Under the pieces are notes generated by a model, which ran no database searches, was not told where the DNA came from, and saw only the letters and a list, made by a program, of their open reading frames with translations. From contig NZ_VITH01000018.1 in assembly GCF_007827815.1 (NCBI RefSeq), positions 62,001 to 126,000 of the forward strand: a stretch of DNA of 64,000 nucleotides. The letters are read 5' to 3'. This stretch comes from Azospirillum brasilense. Its GTDB lineage: Bacteria > Pseudomonadota > Alphaproteobacteria > Azospirillales > Azospirillaceae. The position numbers were made by a program, and so were the translations under genes. Below, piece by piece: positions 16,133-24,818 of the stretch (its first letter is position 1; each line of letters opens with the position of its first letter).

Positions 16133-18151
16133 ATGGCCGTGGTGAAATGGATCGGCTACGGCCTGTTGGGGCTGGTGGTGACGGTGGCGGCGGGCGTCGG
16201 CATCGCCCTGGCCGTCTTCGACTGGAACGACGCCCGCGGCTTCATCGCCCGGCAGGCGTCCAAGGCGCTGAACCGCGAGGTCGCCATCGACGGCGATCTC
16301 CACGTCCGGTTGGGGGACCCGCTGCGCATCCGCGTCGAGGGGCTTCGGGTCGCCAACGCGGAGTGGAGCGACGACAAGACGATGGCGGAGCTGCGGGTGC
16401 TGGATCTTCAACTCCGCCCCTGGCCGCTGCTGCGCGGCGATTTCGAGTTTCCGGAAATCCGCCTCACCGGTCCCAGGCTGCTTCTGGAGAAGAACCGCGA
16501 GGGCGCCGCCAACTGGGACTTCGGCGGGCCGGACCCGCGCAAGGAGGCGGCGAAGGAGACGGTGAAGCCGGAAGACCGCACCGACCTGCCGATCATCGAG
16601 ACGCTGGTGGTCGAGGAGGGGCGTATGCGCTTCCGCGACCCGACCCGCAAGATCGACATCGACAGCGGCGTCAACACGGCGGTCGGCGGCAACGGCGACC
16701 AGGAGGTCCGGCTGGAGGGCAAGGGTGACTTCGCCGGCAAGCCCTTCACCCTGACGGCGGCCGGCGGCTCGCTGGAGTATCTGCGCGACGATCCCAAGCC
16801 CTATCCGCTGCGCGTCGAGACGGCCATCGGCAAGACGCGCGGCAAGATCGAGGGCTCGATCGCCGAGCCGGTGCTGCTCCAGGGCGTCGACCTGTCGGTG
16901 GAACTGCGCGGCGACGATCTGGCCGACGTCTTCCCGATCCTGGGCATTCCGGTGCCGACAACGCGGCCCTACGCCATTTCCGGCCATCTCGGGCGGGAGG
17001 GCGACGTCTGGCGGTTCGAGGGGATGAAGGGCAAGGTCGGCGAAAGCGACCTGTCCGGACAGGTGGCGGTCGATCTGGGTGGCGAGCGTCCGCGGATCAC
17101 CGGCGACCTCACGTCGCGCAAGCTGGCGGCGATCGATCTGGCGGGCTTCATCGGCGCCTCGCCGGAAGGCCGCGGCGACTACCCGACCAAGGGGCGGGAG
17201 CGGATCATCCCGGCCACCGAGGTGCCGCTGGAGAAGCTGCGCACCGCCGACATGGACGTGAAGTTCCGTGGCGAGCATGTGGAGGCGCCCTTCTCCACGC
17301 TGGACGCGCTCGACGCGCGGGCGAAGCTGGAGAACGGGCGGCTGGTGCTCGACCCGCTGTCGCTCGGCGTCGGCGGCGGGCGGGTGGCCGGGACGGCGGT
17401 GCTCGACGGCGGGCGGAAGACCCCGGCGTTGGACGTGAACCTGGACGTTCGGCAGATCAAGCTGGCCCGCCTGTTCCGCGAGACGGCCTTCGCGCAGGAG
17501 ATGGGCGGCACGGCCAGCGGGCGCATCCAGCTGAAGGGGCAGGGGACCACGGTCGCCAACATCCTGGGGTCCTCCGACGGCAAGCTGGGCGTTGCCGTGG
17601 ACGGCGGCCGGATCACCAGCTACGCGGTCAAGGGGCTGAAGACCAACATCCTGGAAACGCTGGGCGTGGTCCTGTCCGGCGACAAACCCTTGCCCTTCAA
17701 CTGTCTGGTCGCCGACGTGGCGGTGAAGGACGGGCTGGTGGAAAGCCGCGCGTTGGTGCTCGACACGCCGGAAACGCTGGTGACGGCCGACGGCACGATC
17801 AACCTGCGCAGCGAGGCGATGGACCTGACCGTGCTGGGGCGGGCCAAAAGCCCCCAGATCTTTGCCACCCATGTCCCGGTCCATGTCCGCGGCACCCTGG
17901 GGGCGCCGGACATCGGGGTGAACGCGGCGGAGTCGGCGGCGCGCGGCGCGGCGGCGGTGGCGCTGGGCGTCCTGCTGACTCCGCTCGCCAGCGTCCTGCC
18001 TTTTCTTGACCCAGGCAGTGACGAGCAGCCACACTGCGGCGAACTTGTCCGGAACGCCCGGTCGCCGTCGAACGCCAACACCGGCTCCAGCGGGGCCGGC
18101 AAGGGGCGCGACGCGGCGCCATCGGGCTCATCCTCCGGCAAATCCCAGTAA
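16133..18151 (+). CDS. AsmA-family protein
   Basis: Protein of 672 residues with one N-terminal membrane anchor (about 5-27, WIGYGLLGLVVTVAAGVGIALAVF) followed by a long periplasmic beta-rich region. The opening ALNREVAIDGDLHVRLGDPLRIRVEGLRVANAEW is characteristic of AsmA N-domains, and the C-terminal region (about 440-620) fits the AsmA C-domain. AsmA-like proteins are proposed to bridge the periplasm and move phospholipids to the outer membrane. The ATG at 16133 sits just before the anchor; upstream in-frame ATG at 16049 is unlikely. The Ser/Gly-rich tail is low complexity. Confidence 0.87.
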   Translation: MAVVKWIGYGLLGLVVTVAAGVGIALAVFDWNDARGFIARQASKALNREVAIDGDLHVRLGDPLRIRVEGLRVANAEWSDDKTMAELRVLDLQLRPWPLLRGDFEFPEIRLTGPRLLLEKNREGAANWDFGGPDPRKEAAKETVKPEDRTDLPIIETLVVEEGRMRFRDPTRKIDIDSGVNTAVGGNGDQEVRLEGKGDFAGKPFTLTAAGGSLEYLRDDPKPYPLRVETAIGKTRGKIEGSIAEPVLLQGVDLSVELRGDDLADVFPILGIPVPTTRPYAISGHLGREGDVWRFEGMKGKVGESDLSGQVAVDLGGERPRITGDLTSRKLAAIDLAGFIGASPEGRGDYPTKGRERIIPATEVPLEKLRTADMDVKFRGEHVEAPFSTLDALDARAKLENGRLVLDPLSLGVGGGRVAGTAVLDGGRKTPALDVNLDVRQIKLARLFRETAFAQEMGGTASGRIQLKGQGTTVANILGSSDGKLGVAVDGGRITSYAVKGLKTNILETLGVVLSGDKPLPFNCLVADVAVKDGLVESRALVLDTPETLVTADGTINLRSEAMDLTVLGRAKSPQIFATHVPVHVRGTLGAPDIGVNAAESAARGAAAVALGVLLTPLASVLPFLDPGSDEQPHCGELVRNARSPSNANTGSSGAGKGRDAAPSGSSSGKSQ

Positions 18152-18184
18152 CGACGCACCAACAATTCCCGAAAAAAGGGCTGC

Positions 18185-19966
18185 ATGACGCTCGACCAGG
18201 GACTCGCCTTCGGCATCATCGGCGCGGTGATCGCGCTGCTGATCTGGGACAAGCTGCGCTACGATCTCGTCGCCATGTTGGCGCTGCTGGCGGCGGTGGC
18301 CGTCGGGATCGTCAAGCCAAAGGACGCTTTCGCCGGCTTTTCCGACGACATCGTCATCATCGTCGGCTCCGCGCTGGTGGTCAGCGCGGCGGTCGGCCGC
18401 TCCGGCATCGTCGAGGAGGTGATGCGCCCGCTCAGCGCCCGCATGAAGACCGTGCCGGCGCAGATCATCGTGTTGACGGGGGCGGTGACGCTGCTCTCCG
18501 CGGTGGTCAAGAACATCGGGGCGCTCGCCATCTTCATGCCCATCGCCATGCAGGTGGCGCGGCGCAACGGGACGAAGGTGTCGTCTCTGCTGATGCCGAT
18601 GGCCTTCGGCTCGCTTCTCGGCGGGCTGATGACGCTGGTCGGCACCTCCCCCAACATCATCGTCAGCCGCCTGCGCAACGAGATGGTTGGGGAACCCTTC
18701 GGCATGTTCGACTTCACGCCGGTCGGCCTGACCGTCGCGGTGGCGGGGGTGGCCTTCCTGACCGTCGGCTACCGCCTTCTGCCCACCGGCCGGCAGGCGG
18801 CGTCGGGCAGTGCCGGGGGCTTCTCCATCGACGACTACACGGCGGAGGCGCTGCTGCCGGAGAAGTCGCCCTTCGTCGGAAAGACGGTGGCCGACCTGGA
18901 GGCCTATGGCGAGGGCGACGTGACGGTGGCGGCGATCATCCGCGGCCGGCACCGCCGCCACATCCCGTCCGGCCACTGGGTGCTGCTCGCGGGCGACGTG
19001 CTGGTGCTGGAGGCCGACACCCAGGCGCTGGGCGACCTCGTGAAGCACGCCGGCCTGGAGCTGATGCACGAGAAGGAGCTGGAGGGGGTGGAAAGCGACG
19101 AGGATCTGGCGGTCCTCGAAGCGGTGGTGGAGCCGCGCTCCCCCCTGATCGGCAGCAACGTCGAGGATGTCGAGCTGCGCGAGCGCTACGGCGCCAACCT
19201 GCTGGCGCTCAGCCGGCGCGGCCGGCCGATCCGCCAGAGGCTGCGCCGCGTCCGCTTCCAGCCGGGCGATCTGGTCGTTCTCCAGGCGCGGGCGGCGGGG
19301 TTGTCGGACACGCTGAACGAACTGGGCTGCCTGCCGCTGGCGGAGCGCAACCTGTCCATCGGGCGGCGGCGCAAGCGGCGGATCGCGCTGGCCGTGATGG
19401 CGGTGACCATCGGTCTGGTGGCGACCAGCCTCGTCCCGGTGACGCTCGCCTTCTTCGGTGCGGCGGTCGCCATGACGGCGCTGCGGGTGATCACGCTGAA
19501 GGAGGCCTACGAGTCGATCGAGTGGCCGATCCTGGTGCTGCTGGGCGCCCTGATCCCGGTCAGCGAAGCGTTGCGCACCACCGGCGGGACGGAGCTGATC
19601 GCCGGCTGGCTGTCCATCGCGGCGCAGGGGATGCCGCCCATCGGCGCGCTGGCGATGATGCTGGTGGCGGCGATGGCGGTGACGCCCTTCCTGAACAACG
19701 CGGCCACCGTGCTGGTGATGGCCCCCATCGCGGCCAGCCTCGCCAACCATCTGGGCCTGCGGCCCGACGCCTTCCTGATGGCGGTGGCCGTGGGGGCTGG
19801 CTGCGACTTCCTCACCCCCATCGGGCACCAGTGCAACACGCTGGTCATGGGGCCGGGCGGCTACCGCTTCAGCGACTACGCGCGCCTCGGCCTGCCGCTG
19901 TCGCTGATCGTGATCGTGCTGGGCACCGGTGCGATCGCGCTGTTCTGGCCCATGGTGCCGCATTAG
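18185..19966 (+). CDS. SLC13/DASS-type transporter with two TrkA-C (RCK_C) domains
   Basis: Inner-membrane protein of 593 residues. Hydrophobic segments fill 1-200 and 395-593; between them are two RCK_C-like domains, about 215-295 (SPFVGKTVADLE...HWVLLAGDVLVLEA) and about 308-390 (SPLIGSNVEDVELRERYGANLLALSRRG...FQPGDLVVLQA). The re-entrant motif TLVGTSPNIIVSRLR near 155-170 and LTPIGHQCNTLVMGPGGYRF near 540-560 are diagnostic of the anion permease (ArsB/NhaD-DASS) group. Such proteins take up sulfate, dicarboxylates or similar anions; the substrate is not readable. Confidence 0.88.
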   Translation: MTLDQGLAFGIIGAVIALLIWDKLRYDLVAMLALLAAVAVGIVKPKDAFAGFSDDIVIIVGSALVVSAAVGRSGIVEEVMRPLSARMKTVPAQIIVLTGAVTLLSAVVKNIGALAIFMPIAMQVARRNGTKVSSLLMPMAFGSLLGGLMTLVGTSPNIIVSRLRNEMVGEPFGMFDFTPVGLTVAVAGVAFLTVGYRLLPTGRQAASGSAGGFSIDDYTAEALLPEKSPFVGKTVADLEAYGEGDVTVAAIIRGRHRRHIPSGHWVLLAGDVLVLEADTQALGDLVKHAGLELMHEKELEGVESDEDLAVLEAVVEPRSPLIGSNVEDVELRERYGANLLALSRRGRPIRQRLRRVRFQPGDLVVLQARAAGLSDTLNELGCLPLAERNLSIGRRRKRRIALAVMAVTIGLVATSLVPVTLAFFGAAVAMTALRVITLKEAYESIEWPILVLLGALIPVSEALRTTGGTELIAGWLSIAAQGMPPIGALAMMLVAAMAVTPFLNNAATVLVMAPIAASLANHLGLRPDAFLMAVAVGAGCDFLTPIGHQCNTLVMGPGGYRFSDYARLGLPLSLIVIVLGTGAIALFWPMVPH

Positions 19967-19970
19967 GCGC

Positions 19971-20003
19971 CCTCTCCCTCTCCCGCCCCGGGAGAGGGAG
20001 AGG
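19971..20003. terminator. symmetrical hairpin between convergent genes (type A half element)
   Basis: Arms CCTCTCCCTCTCCCG and CGGGAGAGGGAGAGG pair around CCC. It sits between the stop codons of two convergent genes, so it may end transcription from both sides, though no T-tract follows. It resembles one half of the type A repeat. Confidence 0.55.
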
Positions 20004-20012
20004 AATGCTCCC

Positions 20013-20837
20013 TCAATCCCAGGCGGGGGCCAGACCGTCCGGGCTGACGATCCGCCCGTCGGGGCGGGCGAGGCCGTGGATGGCCGCCATGTCCGCCTCC
20101 GACAGTTCGAAGTCGAAGACGGCAAGGTTCTCGGCGGCACGCTTCTCGCCGACCGTCTTCGACAGGGCGATCACCCCCTCCTGCTGCACCAGCCAGCGCA
20201 GGACCACCTGGGCGGGGCTCCGGCCCAGCCGGGCGGCGATGTCGGTCAGCACCGGGTCCTTGAAAACCTTGCCGTCGGCCATGGCGTAATAGGCGGTGAC
20301 CGACTGGCCATGGCGGCGCGCCGCCTCCAGCATCACCGACTGGTCGAGATAGGGGTGATACTCGATCTGGTTGGTCACGATCGGCGCTTTGCTGAGGCGC
20401 ACGGACTCGTCCAGCAGCGCCCGGTTGAAGTTGCTGACGCCGATGTGGCGGGTCTTGCCGGCGGCCCGGACGGCGTTCAGCGACTCGATCTGCTCGGCGA
20501 GCGGCACGGCCTCGTTCGGCCAGTGGAGCAGCAGCAGGTCCACGCAGTCGGTCCGCAGCTTCGCCAGACTCTCGTCCACCGAGCGGCGGAAGTCGTCGGC
20601 CTTGTAGTTGCTGACCCAGACCTTGGTGGTCAGGAAGATCTCGCCGCGCGGCAGGCCGGACGCCTTGATGGCCTCGCCGACCTCGCTCTCGTTGCCGTAG
20701 ATCTGCGCGGTGTCGATGTGGCGGAAGCCGAGCTTCAGGACCTCCGGCACCATGCGCAGCACGTCGGGGCCGCTCATGCGGAAGGTGCCGAAGCCGAGGG
20801 CGGGGATGGAGGCGCCGTTGGCGCTCACGGTGTGCAT
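20013..20837 (-). CDS. aldo/keto reductase (2,5-diketo-D-gluconate reductase-like)
   Basis: NADPH-dependent cytosolic oxidoreductase of 274 residues, AKR5-like length. The catalytic tetrad is visible: D42 and Y47 in HIDTAQIYGNE, K72 in TTKVW, H105 in LLLLHWP. VTNQIEYHPYLDQ and the C-terminal GEKRAAENLAVFDFELS cofactor region are typical. It resembles DkgB (methylglyoxal/diketogluconate reductase) but the substrate is not certain. A divergent or operon partner is not evident. Confidence 0.9.
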   Translation of the reverse strand: MHTVSANGASIPALGFGTFRMSGPDVLRMVPEVLKLGFRHIDTAQIYGNESEVGEAIKASGLPRGEIFLTTKVWVSNYKADDFRRSVDESLAKLRTDCVDLLLLHWPNEAVPLAEQIESLNAVRAAGKTRHIGVSNFNRALLDESVRLSKAPIVTNQIEYHPYLDQSVMLEAARRHGQSVTAYYAMADGKVFKDPVLTDIAARLGRSPAQVVLRWLVQQEGVIALSKTVGEKRAAENLAVFDFELSEADMAAIHGLARPDGRIVSPDGLAPAWD

Positions 20838-20876
20838 GGGTCTGATCCTCTCGAGGGCTGTGTTTTTGTCAGTGTA

Positions 20877-22070
20877 TCAGGCGGATTGCGCAATGGCGGC
20901 GCCGTGGCGCCCGTCCTTGCGGTCGAGCGCGCCGCTGAGCAGGGTCAGCGCCAGCCCACCCAGGACGAACAGCCCACCCACCCACGGTGTTGCCGCGAGG
21001 CCGAGCGCGCTGTCCACCACCCGCCCGCCGAAGAAGGCGCCGGCGGCGATGCCCAGGTTGAAGGCGGCGATGTTCAGGGCCGAGGCGACGTCCACCGCGC
21101 CCGGCGCGTGGCGCTGCGCCAACTGCACGACGTAGAGCTGGAGCCCCGGCACGTTGGCGAAGGCCAACGCGCCCATGCCGGCCAGCGTCACCAGCGCCGG
21201 AACCGGGCTGGAGGCGGTGAAGGTGAAGACGATCAGCACCACCGCCTGGAGGGCGAACAGCCACGCCAGCGCGCGGACCGGGTTGCGGTTGGCGAGCTTG
21301 CCGCCCACCATGTTGCCGACCGCGATGGCCGCCCCGTAGAGCACCAGGACGAGGCTGACCGTGCCGCTGGAGAAGCCGGTGATCGTCTCCAGGATCGGCG
21401 CCAAGTAGGTGAAGGCGACGAAGGTCCCGCCATAACCCAGCGCCGTGATGGCGAAGGCCAGCAGCAGGCGCGGCTTGGCCAGCACGCGAACCTGCGTGCC
21501 GAGGCCGGCGGCGGGCGGCTGGCTGAGCTTCGCCGGGACCAGAGCCGCGACGCCCAGCGCGCCGATCACGCCCAGCGCGGACACCGCCAGGAAGGTGGCG
21601 CGCCAGCCGAAATTCTGGCCGATCCAGGTGCCCATCGGCACGCCGGTGACGATGGCGATGGTCAGGCCGGAGAACATCATGGCGATGGCCGAGGCGCGCT
21701 TGTCCTCCGGCACCAGATCGGCGGCGATGGTCGCGCCGACCGAGAAGAAGACGCCGTGCGCGAAGGCGCTGAGCACGCGGGCGGCCAGCAGCGTCTCGTA
21801 GTTGGGGCTGACCCCGGCCAGCAGGTTGCCGGCGATGAAGAGGCCCATCAGGCCGAGCAGCAGCGGCTTGCGCCGCAGCCGGCCGGTCAGCGCGGTCAGG
21901 ACCGGGGCGCCGACGGTGACCCCCAGGGCGTAGACGCTGACCACCATGCCGGCCATCGGCAGGCTGACGTTCAGATCGGTGGCGACGGTCGGCAGCAGGC
22001 CGACGATGACGAACTCCGTCGTCCCGATGGCGTAGGCGCTGATCGCCAGCGCCAGCAGTGCGAGTGGCAT
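20877..22070 (-). CDS. MFS efflux transporter (AraJ/PbuE/YdhP-like, DHA1 family)
   Basis: Inner-membrane protein of 397 residues with twelve hydrophobic segments, opening MPLALLALAISAYAIGTTEFVIVGLLPTVATDL, the hallmark of the AraJ/YdhP DHA1 group. Motif A-like and the DLVPEDKRASAIAMMFSGLTIAIVTGVPMGTWIGQNFGWRATF stretch (motif C region) are clear. Start ATG at 22070 has GGAG nine bases upstream; in-frame ATGs at 22085 and 22121 are alternatives. Divergent from a LysR regulator gene, which presumably controls it. Confidence 0.9.
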   Translation of the reverse strand: MPLALLALAISAYAIGTTEFVIVGLLPTVATDLNVSLPMAGMVVSVYALGVTVGAPVLTALTGRLRRKPLLLGLMGLFIAGNLLAGVSPNYETLLAARVLSAFAHGVFFSVGATIAADLVPEDKRASAIAMMFSGLTIAIVTGVPMGTWIGQNFGWRATFLAVSALGVIGALGVAALVPAKLSQPPAAGLGTQVRVLAKPRLLLAFAITALGYGGTFVAFTYLAPILETITGFSSGTVSLVLVLYGAAIAVGNMVGGKLANRNPVRALAWLFALQAVVLIVFTFTASSPVPALVTLAGMGALAFANVPGLQLYVVQLAQRHAPGAVDVASALNIAAFNLGIAAGAFFGGRVVDSALGLAATPWVGGLFVLGGLALTLLSGALDRKDGRHGAAIAQSA

Positions 22071-22156
22071 GACTGAAGGCTCCATCCATGCGAGCTGTGC
22101 AGGACACATCAGATGAGCCAAAAAGCCAGGATGCGGAATGCCGTCCGTTTTCGCAT

Positions 22157-22181
22157 GATCGTGTCATTCAATGACAAGATC
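22157..22181. promoter_or_regulatory. 25-bp near-perfect LysR operator between MFS and lysR genes
   Basis: GATC-g-TGTCATT and AATGACA-a-GATC form a dyad with 11 of 12 arm positions paired around a single C. It ends 18 bp before the lysR start and lies about 90 bp from the MFS start. Confidence 0.75.
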
Positions 22182-22199
22182 GGCGAAAGGGCACACCCG

Positions 22200-23099
22200 A
22201 TGAGCGACAGCCGGGCTTGGGACATGAGGGTCTTCCTGCGCGTCGCCGCACTCGGCAGCTTCAGCGCCGCCGGGCGCGAGGTCGGCATGACCCCGTCCTC
22301 CACCGCCAAGCTGGTGACCCGGCTGGAGGAGCGGCTCGGCGTGCGGCTGATTGAGCGCTCCACCCGCCGGCTGCGCCTGACCGCGGAGGGCGAGCTGTAC
22401 CGCGAGCGGGCCGAAAGCCTGCTGGGCGACCTCGACGCCATGGAGGCGGAGGTGGCGGGCGGCGCCCGCTCGCCCACCGGCCTGATCCGCATCAGCGTGT
22501 CGGTGCCCTTCGGGCGGCATTGCCTGCTGCCGCTGCTGCCCGACTTCACGCGGGACTATCCCGGCATCCGCCTGGACCTGACCCTGACCGACGAGGTGGT
22601 GGACCTCTACGCGGCGCGGACCGACGTGGCCTTCCGCGCCGGTCGGCTGTCCGACTCGGCGCTGCTGGCGGTGCGGCTGGGCGACGTGCGGCGGCGCATC
22701 GTGGCGTCGTCGGACTATCTGGAGCGCAAGGGGAGGCCGGAGAGCGCCGCCGATCTGGAGCGTCACGACTGCCTGGGCTTCAACTTCCGCCGCGCCGCCG
22801 CGGTGTGGCCGCTGAAGTCCGGCGGGCGGTTGGTCGACCGCGAGATCGACACGCGCATCGTCGCCAACAACGGCGAGACGGTGCGCCACATGGCCCTGCT
22901 CGGCCTCGGTCTGGCCCGGCTGGCCGAGTACCACATCCGCAACGACCTCGCCGTCGGGCGGCTGGTCAGCGTGCTCGACGACGTGCTGGTCGACCGCGAG
23001 GAGATCCACGCCGTCTACACCGGGCGGGAACGGGTGCCGCACCGGGTCCGCGCCTTCCTCGACCATATGACGCCGCGGATGCGCGCATGCCTGCAATGA
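22200..23099 (+). CDS. LysR-family transcriptional regulator
   Basis: Protein of 299 residues with an N-terminal HTH (MRVFLRVAALGSFSAAGREVGMTPSSTAKLVTRLEERLGVRLIERSTRRLRLT, about 8-60) and a LysR substrate-binding domain with the AaeR/DmlR-like opening GLIRISVSVPFGRHCLLPLLPDF. The ATG at 22200 starts right after the operator; an upstream frame to 22113 would overlap the operator and is rejected. Probably regulates the divergent MFS pump. Confidence 0.9.
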   Translation: MSDSRAWDMRVFLRVAALGSFSAAGREVGMTPSSTAKLVTRLEERLGVRLIERSTRRLRLTAEGELYRERAESLLGDLDAMEAEVAGGARSPTGLIRISVSVPFGRHCLLPLLPDFTRDYPGIRLDLTLTDEVVDLYAARTDVAFRAGRLSDSALLAVRLGDVRRRIVASSDYLERKGRPESAADLERHDCLGFNFRRAAAVWPLKSGGRLVDREIDTRIVANNGETVRHMALLGLGLARLAEYHIRNDLAVGRLVSVLDDVLVDREEIHAVYTGRERVPHRVRAFLDHMTPRMRACLQ

Positions 23100-23134
23100 C
23101 CGAGTGGCGGGGTAGGGCGTCTTGCCGAAAATAG

Positions 23135-23147
23135 ATAGCAAAGCTAT
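23135..23147. promoter_or_regulatory. MarR operator (ATAGC-AAA-GCTAT)
   Basis: A perfect 5-bp-arm inverted repeat in an AT-rich stretch (ATAGATAGCAAAGCTATTAAATA) ends 9 bp before the marR start codon, placed to block its own promoter. Confidence 0.7.
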
Positions 23148-23156
23148 TAAATAGGC

Positions 23157-23633
23157 ATGCAATCGAACGGCCCGCCCACCCCCGCTCCCACTCCCGCCCC
23201 GGACTTTCCGTCCAACTTCGGCATCCACCTGTTCCGCGCCGCCCATCTGTGGCGGCGGGAGGCGAACAAGGTGCTGGCGGAGAGCGGCTTCTCCTCTTCC
23301 GTCATCTCGCCGCTGATGCTCCTCAACGAACTGGGTGACGGGATGCGCCAGCGCGAGCTGGCCGAGGAGATGGGGGTGGAGGGGCCGTCGCTGGTCCGGC
23401 TGCTCGACAGCCTGGAGGCCGCGAAGCTGGTCGAGCGTCGGGAGGCGCCGGACGACCGGCGGGCCAAGACCCTGCACCTGACCGACGAGGGCCGCGACCT
23501 GCTGGTCCGTGTGAACGCCGCGCTGAACGACGTGCGCCGCCGCCTGCTCGAAGGCGCCTCGGGTCCGGAGATCGCCGGCGCCATGCGGGCCATGGCGGCG
23601 ATTGAGTCGAACGCCCGAGCCATGAAGGGCTGA
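23157..23633 (+). CDS. MarR-family transcriptional regulator
   Basis: Protein of 158 residues with a proline-rich N-terminus and a winged HTH about 45-120, including RQRELAEEMGVEGPSLVRLLDSLEAAKLVERREAPDDRRAKTLHLTDEGR, the classic MarR recognition helix and wing. It precedes an HlyD-FUSC-DUF1656 efflux operon, as in SlyA-like or aromatic-acid efflux loci, and likely represses both itself and the pump in the absence of an aromatic ligand (inference). Confidence 0.92.
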   Translation: MQSNGPPTPAPTPAPDFPSNFGIHLFRAAHLWRREANKVLAESGFSSSVISPLMLLNELGDGMRQRELAEEMGVEGPSLVRLLDSLEAAKLVERREAPDDRRAKTLHLTDEGRDLLVRVNAALNDVRRRLLEGASGPEIAGAMRAMAAIESNARAMKG

Positions 23634-23656
23634 CGGGGGTTTATGGCAATGGAATT

Positions 23657-23856
23657 CCCCTCTCCCGCCCCGGGAGAGGGAAGGGGCCCGCGCCGCAGGC
23701 GTGGGAAGGGTGAGGGGGCCGCCAAGGATCAGCGCCACGATCCTCGTGCGACCCTCACCCGCCCGCTTCGCGGGTACCCTCTCCCGGGGCTCTCGGCGGC
23801 CATAGGCCGCCTGACGCCGTCAGCGCCCGCAAGCGGGCGCGAGAGGCGGGAGAGGG
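23657..23856. repeat. GC-rich palindromic intergenic repeat, type A, long form (200 bp)
   Basis: Contains the CCCTCTCCCG/CGGGAGAGGG hairpin, the GATCCTCG...CCCTCACCCGCCCGCTTCGCGGG core and an extra 80-bp module beginning GGCTCTCGGCGGCCATAGGC and ending CGGGAGAGGG. It is almost the same as the element at 41468-41667. It lies between marR and the HlyD gene. Confidence 0.85.
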
Positions 23857-23912
23857 TTGGATTCGCAAACATCGCTCCCGGCCGCGCCGGTCGAGCGCAA
23901 GGACGAACCACG

Positions 23913-24818
23913 GTGAAACTCTTCTCCCTCCTCATTCGGATCACGGTCACGCTGGTCGTCACGCTCGGCGCCGTCGGCGGCGGCTGGTGGCTGTGGGACT
24001 ACTACATGAACGAGCCCTGGACCCGCGACGGGCGGGTGCGGGCCGACGTGGTGCAGGTGTCCTCCGACGTCGCCGGTCTGGTGACCGAGGTGCGGGTCAT
24101 CGACAACCAGGCGGTCCGCAAGGGCGACGTCCTGTTCGTCGTCGATCCCAGCCGCTACCGCCTCGCCGTCGATCAGGCCGAGGCCAACCTGGAAAGCGCC
24201 CGCGCCGAGCTGTCCTTCCGCAAGGCCGAGGCCGACCGCTACGCGCAGCTCGGCAACAACGTCGTCTCCACCGCCCAGCGGCAGGAGGTCGCCTCCGCCC
24301 AGGCCAAAGCCGCCGCCGCCGCCCGCCAGATGGAGGCGGCGCTCGACCTCGCCCGCTTCAACCTGGAGCGGACGGAGGTGCAGGCGACGGTGGACGGCTT
24401 CGTCACCAACCTCCAGCTCAAGGCCGGCAACTACGTGACGGCGGGCCAGCCGGTGGTCGCGGTGATCGACCGCCATTCCTTCTACGTCGTCGGCTATTTC
24501 GAAGAGACCAAGCTGCCGCGCATCCGCGTCGGCGACCCGGTCCGCGTCACCATCATGGGCGAGCCGGAGCGGCTGGCCGGCCGGGTGGACAGCGTGACCC
24601 ACGCCATCGTCGACCGCGACCGCACCGAAGGCACCGGCCTGCTGCCCAACGTCAACCCCACCTTCAACTGGGTCCGTCTGGCCCAGCGCATCCCCGTGCG
24701 CGTCGCGCTGGAGCAGGTCCCCGACCCGCGCGACCTCGTCGCCGGGCGCACCGTCACCGTCGAGGTGGTGCGGGGGGCGGAGCAGGAGGCGCCCGCCGAG
24801 CGGGTGGCCGGGCAATGA
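23913..24818 (+). CDS. HlyD-family periplasmic adaptor of an efflux pump (AaeA-like)
   Basis: Membrane fusion protein of 301 residues. A single N-terminal membrane anchor (about 3-28, ending WWLWDYY) is followed by MNEPWTRDGRVRADVVQVSSDVAGLVTEVRVIDNQAVRKGDVLFVVD (first lipoyl half), a short alpha hairpin (about 95-145), and the second lipoyl half with NLQLKAGNYVTAGQPVVAVID. I chose the GTG at 23913; an ATG frame from 23643 runs through the palindromic repeat. The stop overlaps the next start (ATGA). Pairing with FUSC and DUF1656 proteins is the p-hydroxybenzoate (Aae) efflux arrangement. Confidence 0.9.
   Translation: MKLFSLLIRITVTLVVTLGAVGGGWWLWDYYMNEPWTRDGRVRADVVQVSSDVAGLVTEVRVIDNQAVRKGDVLFVVDPSRYRLAVDQAEANLESARAELSFRKAEADRYAQLGNNVVSTAQRQEVASAQAKAAAAARQMEAALDLARFNLERTEVQATVDGFVTNLQLKAGNYVTAGQPVVAVIDRHSFYVVGYFEETKLPRIRVGDPVRVTIMGEPERLAGRVDSVTHAIVDRDRTEGTGLLPNVNPTFNWVRLAQRIPVRVALEQVPDPRDLVAGRTVTVEVVRGAEQEAPAERVAGQ

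Noticed and set aside
23643..23912. A 90-residue N-terminal extension of the HlyD-family protein.
   Set aside because: It is translated from the palindromic repeat and has no homology to HlyD proteins; the GTG at 23913 begins directly before the membrane anchor.
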